In this document: one piece after another, positions 7,671 to 15,376 of the stretch | How positions within the stretch are numbered: the stretch's first letter is position 1 | How the letters are laid out: each line of letters opens with the position of its first letter | DNA from: Pseudomonas sp. B21-023 | Lineage (GTDB): Bacteria > Pseudomonadota > Gammaproteobacteria > Pseudomonadales > Pseudomonadaceae | Reading direction: 5' to 3' | DNA: 64,000 bases | NCBI RefSeq assembly: GCF_024749165.1 | Contig: NZ_CP087190.1 | Location: forward strand, 3,755,501-3,819,500 | Translations under genes and position numbers: made by a program | The notes under the pieces: model-generated | The model's input: the letters and a program-made list of their open reading frames with translations, nothing else | The model's database searches: none | Told to the model about the DNA's origin: nothing

Positions 7671-8825
7671 ATGTTCAGCCCAGCCCAACAAACTCGATTC
7701 AGTTTGACGATCGACGGTATCGATCCCGCTTTCCAGGTGCTCGCATTCAGTGGGGAGGAAGCGCTCGGCAGGCCGTACTACTTCAATGTGGAGCTTGTCG
7801 GCGAGCGGGCTGACATGGATCTCGAGTGCCTTTTCGACCGTGAGGCTTTCCTGTCCTTCGACAACAATGGCAACGGCATCCATGGCCGGGTCTACCACAT
7901 CGCTCAAAGCGGTAATGCACAGTGCTCGAAGCACTACAGCATGACCCTGGTACCGCACCTCTCCTACTTGCGCCATCGCATCAACCAGAGAATCTATGAA
8001 CAGTTCTCGGTACCGAATATCGTTGCCTTGATCCTGGAAGAGCACGGAATCGTCGGCGACGCTTATCGGTTTCATCTAGGCTCGACCTACCCCGAGCGCG
8101 ACTACTGCACCCAGTACGACGAAACGGATTTGCACTTCATTCAGCGCCTGTGCGAGGAAGAAGGCATCCACTTCCATTTCCAGCACAGTGCCCAGGGCCA
8201 TGTGCTGGTGTTCGGTGATGACCAGGCGGTGTTCCCCAGGTTGGGGCAACCTGCCGCCTGCAACCAGGACGGCGACAATCCGCTCGATTTTCGTGGCCTG
8301 GCAGATCATCAAGCTGAAGGGCACAGTGACCAGACCCATTTGGCCAGTGGCCATGTGCTGGACGTTTGCGGGCATCCGCGCCAGGCGTTGAACGCCCCGT
8401 GGCTCCTGACGCGGGTCATTCACCAGGGCAGGCAACCACGGATAGCCGGTGAGCGCGGCGCCACTGACCACGTGGATGACATTGCTCGGGGATACCGCAA
8501 CCACTTCATGGCTATTCCCTGGGAAGCGCCCTACCGCCTGCCTCTGACTCACCGCAAACCTGAGTTACCCGGCAACCAGACCGCTGTCGTCATCGCGGTG
8601 GAAGACGAGATGTCCCAGCGTGACCGGCGCCTGGCAAAGATACAGGTCAAGTTCCCCTGGGACCGTGAAGACAGGTTCGACGACAAGAGCCGTTGCTGGC
8701 TGAGCGCGTGCTCCAGTTGGAGCTGTGCGAGCACGCCACCGCACACGGGCATGGAAGTCATGGTCACCTTTCTGGAGAACGACCCTGATCAACCGCTGAT
8801 CAGCGGTTGCCTGTGTTGCCGCTGA
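7671..8825 (+). CDS. Short orphan VgrG (type VI secretion tip protein)
   Basis: VgrG proteins form the trimeric spike of the type VI secretion tube. This 384-residue copy has the gp27-like base (about residues 1-290, with YVTQYDETDLHFIQRLCEEEG-type block written here as CTQYDETDLHFIQRLCEEE) and the gp5-like OB fold (KIQVKFPWDRE ... EVMVTFLENDPDQPLISG), then stops. The beta-helical needle and any effector extension are missing, and the OB fold has lost the usual GWG segment and gained cysteines. The ATG at 7671 is preferred because the earlier in-frame ATG adds 31 unconserved residues. No other type VI gene is nearby, so it may be a decaying or accessory copy. Confidence 0.82.
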   Translation: MFSPAQQTRFSLTIDGIDPAFQVLAFSGEEALGRPYYFNVELVGERADMDLECLFDREAFLSFDNNGNGIHGRVYHIAQSGNAQCSKHYSMTLVPHLSYLRHRINQRIYEQFSVPNIVALILEEHGIVGDAYRFHLGSTYPERDYCTQYDETDLHFIQRLCEEEGIHFHFQHSAQGHVLVFGDDQAVFPRLGQPAACNQDGDNPLDFRGLADHQAEGHSDQTHLASGHVLDVCGHPRQALNAPWLLTRVIHQGRQPRIAGERGATDHVDDIARGYRNHFMAIPWEAPYRLPLTHRKPELPGNQTAVVIAVEDEMSQRDRRLAKIQVKFPWDREDRFDDKSRCWLSACSSWSCASTPPHTGMEVMVTFLENDPDQPLISGCLCCR

Positions 8826-8914
8826 CCACGCCTGCCCGAGCCAGCGACGATTGGTGTACCGTTGCCGCGCCGAACCGATGTTCAGCCCTTACCCTGATCG
8901 ATGGAGCACGCTCG

Positions 8915-9568
8915 ATGGCCAACGCGCCGTTCTTTCCCCTGCAGCCCCTGGCTGACGAACTGCTGCCCTGCCTGCCCGGCGCCTGTACCGACGGCTCCCA
9001 CGACCTCGCCCATGTGCAGCGGGTGTGGAGCAACGTCCGGCGCATCCAGGCCAAGGAAGGTGGCGACCTTGAAGTGCTGCTGGCCGCCACCGTGCTGCAC
9101 GACTGCGTGGCGGTGGAGAAGAACTCGCCTCTGCGTAGCCAGGCCTCGACGCTCTCGGCCAAGCGGGCCGCCGCGATCCTCACCGACAAGGGCTGGCCAT
9201 CGGCACGCGTCGAGCAAGCGGCCCATGCGGTGCAGGCCCACAGTTACTCGGCGGGCATCGCGCCGCTGAGCCTGGAGGCGAGGATCCTCCAGGACAGCGA
9301 CCGCCTCGATGCCCTCGGCGCGGTGGGCGTCGCCCGTTGTTTCTATGTCGCAGGGCGCATGGGCTCGTCACTGTACGACTTCGAGAATCCCACTGCCGAA
9401 GGGCGGGACCACCAGGACAACCGGTACGCCATCGAGCATTTCCACACCAAGCTGCTAAAGCTCGCCTCGGGGTTCCAGACCACCGAGGGGGCTCGCCTGG
9501 CGACGCTCCGGCATGAACGGCTGGCGTCGTTCCTGGACGACTTCATGGATGAGATCGGCGTGGCCTGA
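8915..9568 (+). CDS. HD-domain phosphohydrolase (YedJ-like)
   Basis: A 217-residue cytoplasmic metal-dependent phosphohydrolase of the HD superfamily. The metal ligands are visible as H in DLAHVQRVW, the HD pair in TVLHDCVAV, and a distal D in LQDSDRLDALGA. The arrangement and the C-terminal region with YAIEHFHTKLLKL match the YedJ-type proteins. GGAG about eight bases before the ATG at 8915 supports this start; an in-frame ATG at 8807 overlaps the vgrG stop and adds unconserved sequence. The physiological substrate is unknown. Confidence 0.85.
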   Translation: MANAPFFPLQPLADELLPCLPGACTDGSHDLAHVQRVWSNVRRIQAKEGGDLEVLLAATVLHDCVAVEKNSPLRSQASTLSAKRAAAILTDKGWPSARVEQAAHAVQAHSYSAGIAPLSLEARILQDSDRLDALGAVGVARCFYVAGRMGSSLYDFENPTAEGRDHQDNRYAIEHFHTKLLKLASGFQTTEGARLATLRHERLASFLDDFMDEIGVA

Positions 9569-9570
9569 GC

Positions 9571-10032
9571 TCAGGTCGCCGGCACCTGCAACCCGGTCTT
9601 CACATTGCTCATCGCCACCAGCGTCTTGAAGTGCTTCACATTGTTGCTCTGGAAGAACAGCTCCCGCGTCAACTGGGTGTACTGCGCCATGTCCCGCACC
9701 AGCAGGATCAGCACGAAGTCGCATGCCCCCGCCACGTAATAGCACTGCTGAACCTGCGGGCAGGCCATGAAGGTGCGCTTCATGGCGTCGAGCAAGTCGA
9801 GCCGCTCATTCTCCACCTCCACTTCGGTGATCACCGTCAGCGTGTAACCCAGCGCCACCGGGTCGACCAGGGCCACGGTGCGCTGGATCACGCCATCGTG
9901 GGTGAGTTTCTTCAGCCGACGGTTAACCGCAGCCGACGACAGGTTCACCTGTGTGCCAAGATCGATCTGGGAAGTGCTGGCGTCACGCTGCACGGCGTCG
10001 AGCAGTGCGCGGTCGAAGGGGTCAAGGGTCAT
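9571..10032 (-). CDS. Lrp/AsnC-family transcriptional regulator
   Basis: A 153-residue regulator with an N-terminal winged helix-turn-helix (DRALLDAVQRDAS ... LSSAAVNRRLKKL) and a C-terminal RAM/AsnC effector domain (about residues 65-145). It is divergent from the diaminopropionate ammonia-lyase gene, and Lrp-family genes often control the adjacent divergent amino-acid catabolic gene, so that lyase is the likely target with its substrate or product as effector. The stop lies two bases past the convergent HD gene. Confidence 0.92.
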   Translation of the reverse strand: MTLDPFDRALLDAVQRDASTSQIDLGTQVNLSSAAVNRRLKKLTHDGVIQRTVALVDPVALGYTLTVITEVEVENERLDLLDAMKRTFMACPQVQQCYYVAGACDFVLILLVRDMAQYTQLTRELFFQSNNVKHFKTLVAMSNVKTGLQVPAT

Positions 10033-10134
10033 GGGAGTGGGTCCTGTCAGGCGTGTGCGAATGCAACAAGATTACGCATTTTACCTGAAAATCAATCTTT
10101 CCATACGCCACAAGCAAATACCATTTCGCTCACA
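10033..10134. promoter_or_regulatory. Divergent regulatory region between lrp-type gene and the dpaL side
   Basis: An A/T-richer segment (around 10060-10120) upstream of the Lrp-type gene. It is the natural place for the regulator's own promoter and binding site. I cannot define individual boxes. Confidence 0.4.
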
Positions 10135-10318
10135 CCGCATGGCGTCAATGCACAGAGTGGAGGCCATACGCGCATCGCTCCGGCGGCGATGACCTTCTTG
10201 CCCATCCAGGACTGGTATCAGCCACACCCCCCGTGAGCATACTGACGACGCCCAGTTGCTCGACGGCGCGCGGATGTTGCTGGACGTGGTTGCTCAGCGA
10301 CTGAGCGCCACGCAGTGA
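10135..10318 (+). pseudogene. C-terminal remnant of an M20/hydantoinase-carbamoylase-type hydrolase
   Basis: Conceptual reading of the plus strand gives PHGVNAQSGGHTRIAPAAM then TFLPIQD, and after a single-base frame change at about 10213 continues GISHTPREHTDDAQLLDG, ending at a TGA (10316-10318). The block with a GGH, then a PAAM.F.P.. segment, then GISHTPRE matches the C-terminal end of Zn-dependent M20 amidases (HyuC/AllC/ArgE-like). No upstream part of the gene remains before the regulator. The orientation is the same as dpaL, suggesting the intact ancestor was in the same catabolic cluster. The call rests on motif memory only. Confidence 0.5.
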
Positions 10319-10352
10319 CCAGATCCTACCGCCCTGCCCCCTGGAGACGTAT

Positions 10353-11558
10353 ATGCTGTTTGCCAACCCCAACGCCACCCGCCAGCCCTATCCTCGCAGC
10401 CTGCAGGTACTGATGAGCATCCGCCAGGCGAACGAAAGCCGCCAATGGCTGGCGCACTGGCCGCAACTGCGCGCCGCGGGCACGCCACTCTACGACCTGC
10501 CTGACCTGGCCGCCGAACTGGGTGTCGACCAGGTGCTGGTCAAGGATGAATCGGTGCGCTCCCCCTTGGGCAGCTTCAAGGCGTTGGGGGCGCCCATCGC
10601 CCTGGTGCGCCTGATCCTGCGCACCTTCCCCGGGCACGGCTTCACCGCCGCCGACCTGTTCGCCGGCCGACACGCCAGCGAGCTGGCCGGCTTCAGTGTG
10701 GTCAGCGCCACCGACGGCAACCATGGCCGCGCCCTGGCCGCCGCCGCGCAGAGCGTGGGGTGTCGCTGCGTCATCGTCCTGCACGCCCACGTCAGCGTGG
10801 AGCGCGATCAGGCCATTGCCGCCTACGGCGCGCAGATCATACGGGTCGAGGGCAACTACGACGCCGCGGTGGCGCACGCCGCGGCCTTGGCCCAGGCCCA
10901 CGGCTGGCAGGTGGTTTCAGACACGTCCTACGATGGCTACGAGCAGATCCCCGGCGATGTCATGCAAGGTTACGGAGCCCTCGCTGCCGAACTGGTCGAG
11001 GCCGGCGGGCCAGATCCCACCTTTACCCATGTGTTCCTGCAAGGGGGCGTGGGTGGCTTGGCGGCGGGCATTGTCAGCTACCTGTGGGAGCTGATGGGTG
11101 AACAGCGCCCGACCTTCATCGTGGTCGAACCTGAGCAGGCCGACTGCCTGCTGCAAAGCGCCATGGCCGGCCAGCCCCGTGCTGCCAGCGGCTCGGTGAA
11201 CTCACTGATGGCCGGACTGGCCTGCGGGAAAACCTCGCCGCTGGCATGGCGATTCCTGCAGCCAAGCGTCGACTTCTTCATGACCCTGAGCGACACCGAT
11301 GCCATCGCCGCGATGCGGCGCCTGGCGCAAGGCAGTGCTCGGGACATTCCGTTGCTGGCGGGTGAGTCGGCGGTGGCCGGGCTGGCAGGGTTGGCGCAGT
11401 TGATGGCGGCGCCGGAACTGGCGGCCCAGGTGGGGCTCGGACGCGACTCGAGGGTGCTGCTGATCAGCACCGAAGGGGCTACCGCGCCGGGCCTGTATAC
11501 CGAGTTGGTGGGGGAAAAGCCGGCATCGGTGCTCGCACGGCAGCAGGCGTGGAATTGA
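10353..11558 (+). CDS. dpaL: Diaminopropionate ammonia-lyase
   Basis: PLP enzyme that breaks 2,3-diaminopropionate into pyruvate and two ammonia. The 401-residue protein is fold-type II; the PLP lysine lies in SPLGSFKALG near the N-terminus, and the DGNHGRALA segment and glycine-rich GGVGG phosphate-binding loop are present. The N-terminal FANPNATRQPYP region and overall length match DpaL/YgeX. It is divergent from an Lrp-type regulator and preceded by the remnant of an M20 hydrolase. Likely cytoplasmic and used for amino-acid catabolism. Confidence 0.9.
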   Translation: MLFANPNATRQPYPRSLQVLMSIRQANESRQWLAHWPQLRAAGTPLYDLPDLAAELGVDQVLVKDESVRSPLGSFKALGAPIALVRLILRTFPGHGFTAADLFAGRHASELAGFSVVSATDGNHGRALAAAAQSVGCRCVIVLHAHVSVERDQAIAAYGAQIIRVEGNYDAAVAHAAALAQAHGWQVVSDTSYDGYEQIPGDVMQGYGALAAELVEAGGPDPTFTHVFLQGGVGGLAAGIVSYLWELMGEQRPTFIVVEPEQADCLLQSAMAGQPRAASGSVNSLMAGLACGKTSPLAWRFLQPSVDFFMTLSDTDAIAAMRRLAQGSARDIPLLAGESAVAGLAGLAQLMAAPELAAQVGLGRDSRVLLISTEGATAPGLYTELVGEKPASVLARQQAWN

Positions 11559-11655
11559 GTATCCCAGGCATGCAAACGTCAGAACCATGAAGGCCGGCAG
11601 TCGTCTGGGGTTATCATGCCGACACGCTGAACCCGCCCCAGGACATGGAGTCGCC

Positions 11656-12729
11656 ATGAACATCGAAAAACTGCAGAACCGCCTGGACTTCCTGCGCCAG
11701 GCCGAACAACTCAAGAGCGTGCTGCGCAGCGCCCATACCTCCACCGGCCGTGCCGAAAGCACCGCCGAGCACACCTGGCGGCTGTGCCTGATGGCCATCA
11801 CCTTCGCCGACGAACTGGGCGACCTCGACCTGCTCAAGGTCCTGAAAATGTGCCTGGTCCACGACCTCGGCGAGGCCATCAGCGGCGACGTGCCCGCCGT
11901 CAGCAAGCAGGGCTTCCCCGACAAGAGCCAGCAGGAGCGCGACGACCTGCTGCAGTTGATGGCGAGCCTGGATACGCCCCTGCGCGAGGAGATCATGTGG
12001 CTGTGGGAAGACTACGAAGCCGCGACGTCCGCCGAAGCCCAGGCGGTCAAGGCCCTCGACAAGTTGGAGACCCTGCTGCAGCACAACCAGGGCCGCAACC
12101 CACCGGGCTTCGACTATGCCTTCAACCTGGATTACGGCAAGCGCTACACCGCCGCCACACCGCTGTTCGAGGCCCTGCGCGGCCTGATCGACGCCGATAC
12201 GCGCAGACACCTGGACAATGGCATCGCCCTGCGCGACGAACGCCCTGAAGACATCGACGCCATCGGCCAATTGACCGCAGCCGCCTTCGCCGACGCCGAG
12301 CACAGCAGCCACACCGAGCAGTTCATCGTCACCGCGCTGCGTCGGGCGGGGCAGCTCACTGTCTCGCTGGTGGCCGTGGAAGCCGGCGCTGTCGTCGGCC
12401 ATGTGGCGATTTCCCCAGTCACCCTGGCGTCGGGCGCCAGCGGCTGGTTCGGCCTCGGGCCGGTGTCGGTGTCGCCGGCGCGCCAGGGGCAAGGCATCGG
12501 CTCGGCGCTGATCAATGCCGCGCTGGCCCGGTTGCATGGGTTGGCCGGCCAGGGCTGCGTGGTGCTGGGCGACCCGCGCTACTATGCCCGCTTCGGCTTC
12601 AAGGCCCAGCCGGGCCTGACCTTGCCGGGCGTGCCTGCCGAGTACTTCCAGGCCCTGGCCTTCACTGGGGACGTACCGCAAGGCGACGTACAATACCACG
12701 CCGCGTTCGAGGCAACCTCCAACGCGTAA
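11656..12729 (+). CDS. Fusion of HD-domain nucleotidase (YfbR-like) and GNAT acetyltransferase
   Basis: A single uninterrupted frame of 357 residues with two enzymes. Residues ~1-190 are an HD-domain phosphohydrolase of the YfbR/HDDC2 type (H in STAEHTWR, HD in CLVHDLGEAISGDV, distal D in VKALDKLETLLQ). Residues ~192-357 are a GNAT N-acetyltransferase of the YhbS type with the acetyl-CoA loop QGQGIGSALI and the DPRYYARFGF segment. Family members are normally separate ~190- and ~165-residue proteins. The ATG at 11656 starts exactly at the HD domain and follows GGAG. No frameshift or stop is seen at the junction. Substrates are unknown. Confidence 0.85.
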   Translation: MNIEKLQNRLDFLRQAEQLKSVLRSAHTSTGRAESTAEHTWRLCLMAITFADELGDLDLLKVLKMCLVHDLGEAISGDVPAVSKQGFPDKSQQERDDLLQLMASLDTPLREEIMWLWEDYEAATSAEAQAVKALDKLETLLQHNQGRNPPGFDYAFNLDYGKRYTAATPLFEALRGLIDADTRRHLDNGIALRDERPEDIDAIGQLTAAAFADAEHSSHTEQFIVTALRRAGQLTVSLVAVEAGAVVGHVAISPVTLASGASGWFGLGPVSVSPARQGQGIGSALINAALARLHGLAGQGCVVLGDPRYYARFGFKAQPGLTLPGVPAEYFQALAFTGDVPQGDVQYHAAFEATSNA

Positions 12730-12739
12730 AACGCGGTCA

Positions 12740-12770
12740 CTGCAGGCGCGGGGCAAGCCTGCGCCTGCAG
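12740..12770. repeat. REP-like palindrome
   Basis: Inverted repeat CTGCAGGCGC / GCGCCTGCAG around GGGGCAAGCCT, just after the HD-GNAT stop; it has the REP core and can form a strong hairpin. Confidence 0.65.
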
Positions 12771-12878
12771 GTCACGCATCATCACAGGAATCAACGCCGG
12801 CAGATGTGCTCCGCAGCCAGCGACCATCGTCTACCTGAACGTTTTCGACCGCGTCTTTCCTCCGCACCAGGTTTTCCG

Positions 12879-13796
12879 ATGCAAGCACTCCTGCAAGAGA
12901 TCCTCGACCACGTCCGCCCCCTGCTCGTCCAGGGCCAGGTGGCGCAGTACATTCCCGCCCTCGCCCAGGTCGACCCCAACCAGCTGGGCATCGCCGTGCA
13001 GAGCCTGGACGGCCAGTTGCACTGCGCCGGGGATGCGCGCACGCCGTTCTCGATCCAGAGCATCTCCAAGGTGTTCAGCCTGGTGCAAGCGATCAACCAC
13101 AGTGGCGAAGACATCTGGTCGCGGCTGGGCTACGAGCCTTCGGGGCAGGCGTTCAACTCGCTGGTGCAGCTGGAGGTGGAAAAGGGCCGGCCGCGCAACC
13201 CGTTCATCAATGCCGGGGCGCTGGTGATCTGCGACATCAACCAATCGCGCTATGCCACCCCCACCCTGTCGATGCGCGACTTCGTCCGCCGCCTGGCGGC
13301 CAATCCGCGTATCGTCAGCGACACGGTGGTGGCCGAGTCGGAGTACCAGCACCGCGCACGCAATGCGGCCATGGCGTACCTGATGCAGGCCTTCGGCAAC
13401 TTCCACAATGATGTCGACGCGGTGCTGCGCAGCTACTTCCACCACTGTGCGCTGTCGATGAGCTGCGCCGACGTCGCCCGTGGCTTCGCCTTCCTGGCCA
13501 ACAGCGGCTACTGCCCGCACAGCGGCGAACAAGTGCTCAGCCCGCGCCAGGCGCAGCAAGTGAATGCGATCATGGCCACCAGCGGGCTGTATGACGAGGC
13601 CGGCAATTTCGCCTACCGGGTCGGCCTGCCGGGCAAGAGCGGCGTGGGCGGCGGCATCGTCGCGGTGGTGCCGGGGCGCTACAGCATCTGCGTGTGGTCG
13701 CCGGCGCTGAACGCCTCGGGCAACTCGCTGGCGGGATTGCGGGTTCTGGAGCTGTTGAGCGAACGGATCACCGGGTCGGTGTTTTCGGCGGTCTGA
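12879..13796 (+). CDS. glsB: Glutaminase
   Basis: Hydrolyses L-glutamine to glutamate and ammonia; a serine-dependent, beta-lactamase-fold enzyme of 305 residues, the normal length. The catalytic SxxK sits in PFSIQSISKVF, and NPFINAGAL, EYQHRARNAAMAYLM and GLPGKSGVGGGI are standard glutaminase blocks. The ATG at 12879 gives the canonical N-terminus; the open frame extends 25 codons upstream without conserved sequence. Presumably cytoplasmic. Confidence 0.95.
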   Translation: MQALLQEILDHVRPLLVQGQVAQYIPALAQVDPNQLGIAVQSLDGQLHCAGDARTPFSIQSISKVFSLVQAINHSGEDIWSRLGYEPSGQAFNSLVQLEVEKGRPRNPFINAGALVICDINQSRYATPTLSMRDFVRRLAANPRIVSDTVVAESEYQHRARNAAMAYLMQAFGNFHNDVDAVLRSYFHHCALSMSCADVARGFAFLANSGYCPHSGEQVLSPRQAQQVNAIMATSGLYDEAGNFAYRVGLPGKSGVGGGIVAVVPGRYSICVWSPALNASGNSLAGLRVLELLSERITGSVFSAV

Positions 13797-13842
13797 ACGA
13801 GGCCGTTGCAGGCAGGCGCTTGGTTGCACACATAACCTGCAC

Positions 13843-13926
13843 GCGAGCGGGCTTGCCCCGCGATAGCGTCAGATGCCCTATGGCGTTGCCTTGTGCTATC
13901 GCGAGGCCAGGCTCGCCTCCACAGCT
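13843..13926. repeat. Pair of inverted REP units
   Basis: Two REP palindromes in opposite orientation (about 13845-13868 and 13895-13925) just after glsB. Together they can fold into a large stem and may act as a transcription or mRNA-decay barrier. Confidence 0.7.
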
Positions 13927-14045
13927 CTCGCACCAAGCCGAGAGGCTCAGCCCCGCCCAGCGCTATTCCGATCTAGGACACCGTCGCTATTACCAGTGTC
14001 TAGTCCTGAAATAGGTTTACACCTGTTCAGGTAGGCCGACAGACC

Positions 14046-14909
14046 TCAAAACGCCCGATGCACCGCATCGGGCGTTTTGTTTTTCAGGGCCATATGAGAC
14101 CGTTCTGTGTTGTAGATCTGCACTGCCTCATCAACCATCTTCCTCGCCTGCTCAAGATCTTCAGGGATCCTCAACAACAGCTCCGTCTTGAGGATTCCGT
14201 TGATGCGCTCCGCCAGCGCGTTCTGATAACAGTCATACCCATCAGTCATGGAGCACTGAACGTCGTGCCGTTGGTGCAGTGACTGGTACAGCGTCGAGCA
14301 GTATTGGATGCCTCGATCCGAATGATGGACTAATGGCTGGCGACGACGTCGCTTTCGTAAGGCCTGCTTGAAGGCTTGCGCCACTGACTCGGCATGCAGG
14401 CTTTCATGGACGTGGTGGCCAACAATTTTCCTGGAGTACGCATCCGTTACCAGGCTCAGATACAGCGGGCCGTTACGTGCGGGCAGATAAGTAATGTCGG
14501 CAACCCAGACGTGCTCTGGCCTTGTCGGTACGACTTGGCTTGGGCCGGGCTTAAGTAAGTTGGGATGACGGTAGAAGCGATGAAAGCTCTGCGTTGTCTT
14601 GTGATACGCCCGCTTAGGCAGCACTAGCAAGCGGCGCTCACCCAAGACCTGGAAAAGCCTGTCTCGGCCGAGCTGGACTCGTCTGTCAGGTTGGCAATGC
14701 AGCAGATAGTGCAGCTTGCGTGTACCCAGACGAGGCTGGCGCATCCGGATTTGCTGTACGAACTCAACCACTCGATCCGTCTGGCGCTCTTTGTCATCAG
14801 CGGCTTGGTTGCGCTTGTAGTATGCCTGTCGACTGATGCCTAGAAACTGACAAGCCCTGGCAATGCTCAGTCCTGCGACTTGACCTTGCGTGAGGACTTG
14901 CCGGATCGC
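14046..14909 (-). CDS. IS3-family transposase, OrfB part (integrase catalytic domain)
   Basis: Expressed as the second half of an OrfAB fusion after a -1 frameshift. It encodes ~287 residues: an N-terminal helical HTH_21-type region (ARACQFLGISRQAYYK) and an rve/DDE integrase core with D in VADITYLPA, D in HHSDRGIQY and E in ALAERINGILK. The C-terminal YNTERSHMALKNKTP block is the usual IS3 ending. There is no strong independent start at the beginning of the frame, in keeping with production by frameshifting. It overlaps the end of orfA. Confidence 0.92.
   Translation of the reverse strand, partial: AIRQVLTQGQVAGLSIARACQFLGISRQAYYKRNQAADDKERQTDRVVEFVQQIRMRQPRLGTRKLHYLLHCQPDRRVQLGRDRLFQVLGERRLLVLPKRAYHKTTQSFHRFYRHPNLLKPGPSQVVPTRPEHVWVADITYLPARNGPLYLSLVTDAYSRKIVGHHVHESLHAESVAQAFKQALRKRRRRQPLVHHSDRGIQYCSTLYQSLHQRHDVQCSMTDGYDCYQNALAERINGILKTELLLRIPEDLEQARKMVDEAVQIYNTERSHMALKNKTPDAVHRAF
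14048..14085 (+). terminator. Strong intrinsic terminator at the IS left end
   Basis: Stem AAACGCCCGATG / CATCGGGCGTTT with a 5-base loop followed on the plus strand by TTTTGTTTTT. It overlaps the last codons of orfB and is oriented to stop plus-strand transcription entering from the glsB side, which would otherwise run antisense through the transposase. Confidence 0.75.
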
Positions 14910-15265
14910 TTTTTTACGACCGATACACCGTAGTCATTTTTCAGAACATCAACGACCGTCTCAAAGAACTGAGCCTTCTGACTCATCAGCTCAAGCTGCT
15001 GCTCAAGCTCTTTGATTCGCTGCTCTGGAGTGAGCGTTTTGGGGTCAGACATCGCGCAGCTCCTCTCGTCGCGGATCGAGGCCCCCTGGCTCCAATCCTG
15101 CCGACCGTGCTTACGCAACCATACCAGAACCGTAGATTTTCCTTGGATGCCGTACCGCTCCCGGGCCTGGGTGCAGGTCAGCTCGCCTTTTTCGATCTGA
15201 TCGACCACTGCCAATTTAAAAGACAGCGAGTAATCACGCTGTGTGCGCTTTACACCTTGATCCAT
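14867..15265 (-). CDS. IS3-family transposase, OrfA part
   Basis: A 132-residue DNA-binding protein: helix-turn-helix near the N-terminus (LAVVDQIEKGELTCTQARERYGI, VLVWLRKHG) that recognises the terminal repeats, then a leucine-zipper-like coiled coil (EQRIKELEQQLELMSQKAQF). The ATG at 15265 starts at the conserved region; the frame is open further upstream into the terminal repeat. Its 3' end contains the slippery A-AAA-AAG, so it makes both OrfA alone and the OrfAB fusion. Confidence 0.9.
   Translation of the reverse strand: MDQGVKRTQRDYSLSFKLAVVDQIEKGELTCTQARERYGIQGKSTVLVWLRKHGRQDWSQGASIRDERSCAMSDPKTLTPEQRIKELEQQLELMSQKAQFFETVVDVLKNDYGVSVVKKRSGKSSRKVKSQD
14909..14915 (-). promoter_or_regulatory. 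Programmed -1 frameshift site A AAA AAG
   Basis: On the minus strand the orfA frame reads GTA AAA AAG CGA. The heptamer A-AAA-AAG fits the -1 slippage rule. After slipping, translation continues GCG ATC CGG CAA..., which is exactly the orfB frame. This is the classic OrfAB mechanism of IS3/IS150 elements. Confidence 0.85.
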
Positions 15266-15325
15266 CTGACTCTCCGGAAATTCGGGATGGGAGGTGTAAA
15301 CCTTATTCAGGACGGGACACAGCCA

Positions 15326-15349
15326 ACGAAAAGGGGCGCCAAGCGCCCC
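15326..15349 (-). terminator. Terminator of the tpsBA operon
   Basis: On the minus strand, GGGGCGC - TTG - GCGCCCC followed by TTTTCG, 28 bases after the tpsA stop. The IS3 element begins seven bases further on, so the insertion left the operon's terminator intact. Confidence 0.75.
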
Positions 15350-15376
15350 AGACCTCATTGGTGTAACGGAAGCCCT

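Larger units (their letters stand above)
13997..15319 (-). mobile_element. Complete IS3-family insertion sequence (IS150-like)
   Basis: A 1323-bp element whose ends match as imperfect inverted repeats of about 28 bp starting TGTC...: left 13997-14024, right 15292-15319. The right complement differs from the left at only a few positions. It is flanked by CAG on both sides (13994-13996 and 15320-15322), a 3-bp target duplication as expected for IS3 elements. It carries orfA and orfB in different frames with a programmed slippery site. The element lies between glsB and the terminator of the tpsBA operon and interrupts no recognisable gene. All parts appear intact. Confidence 0.93.

Noticed and set aside
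13843..13926. Possible CRISPR-like repeat
   Set aside because: Only two inverted REP copies; no direct repeats with regular spacers anywhere in the window.
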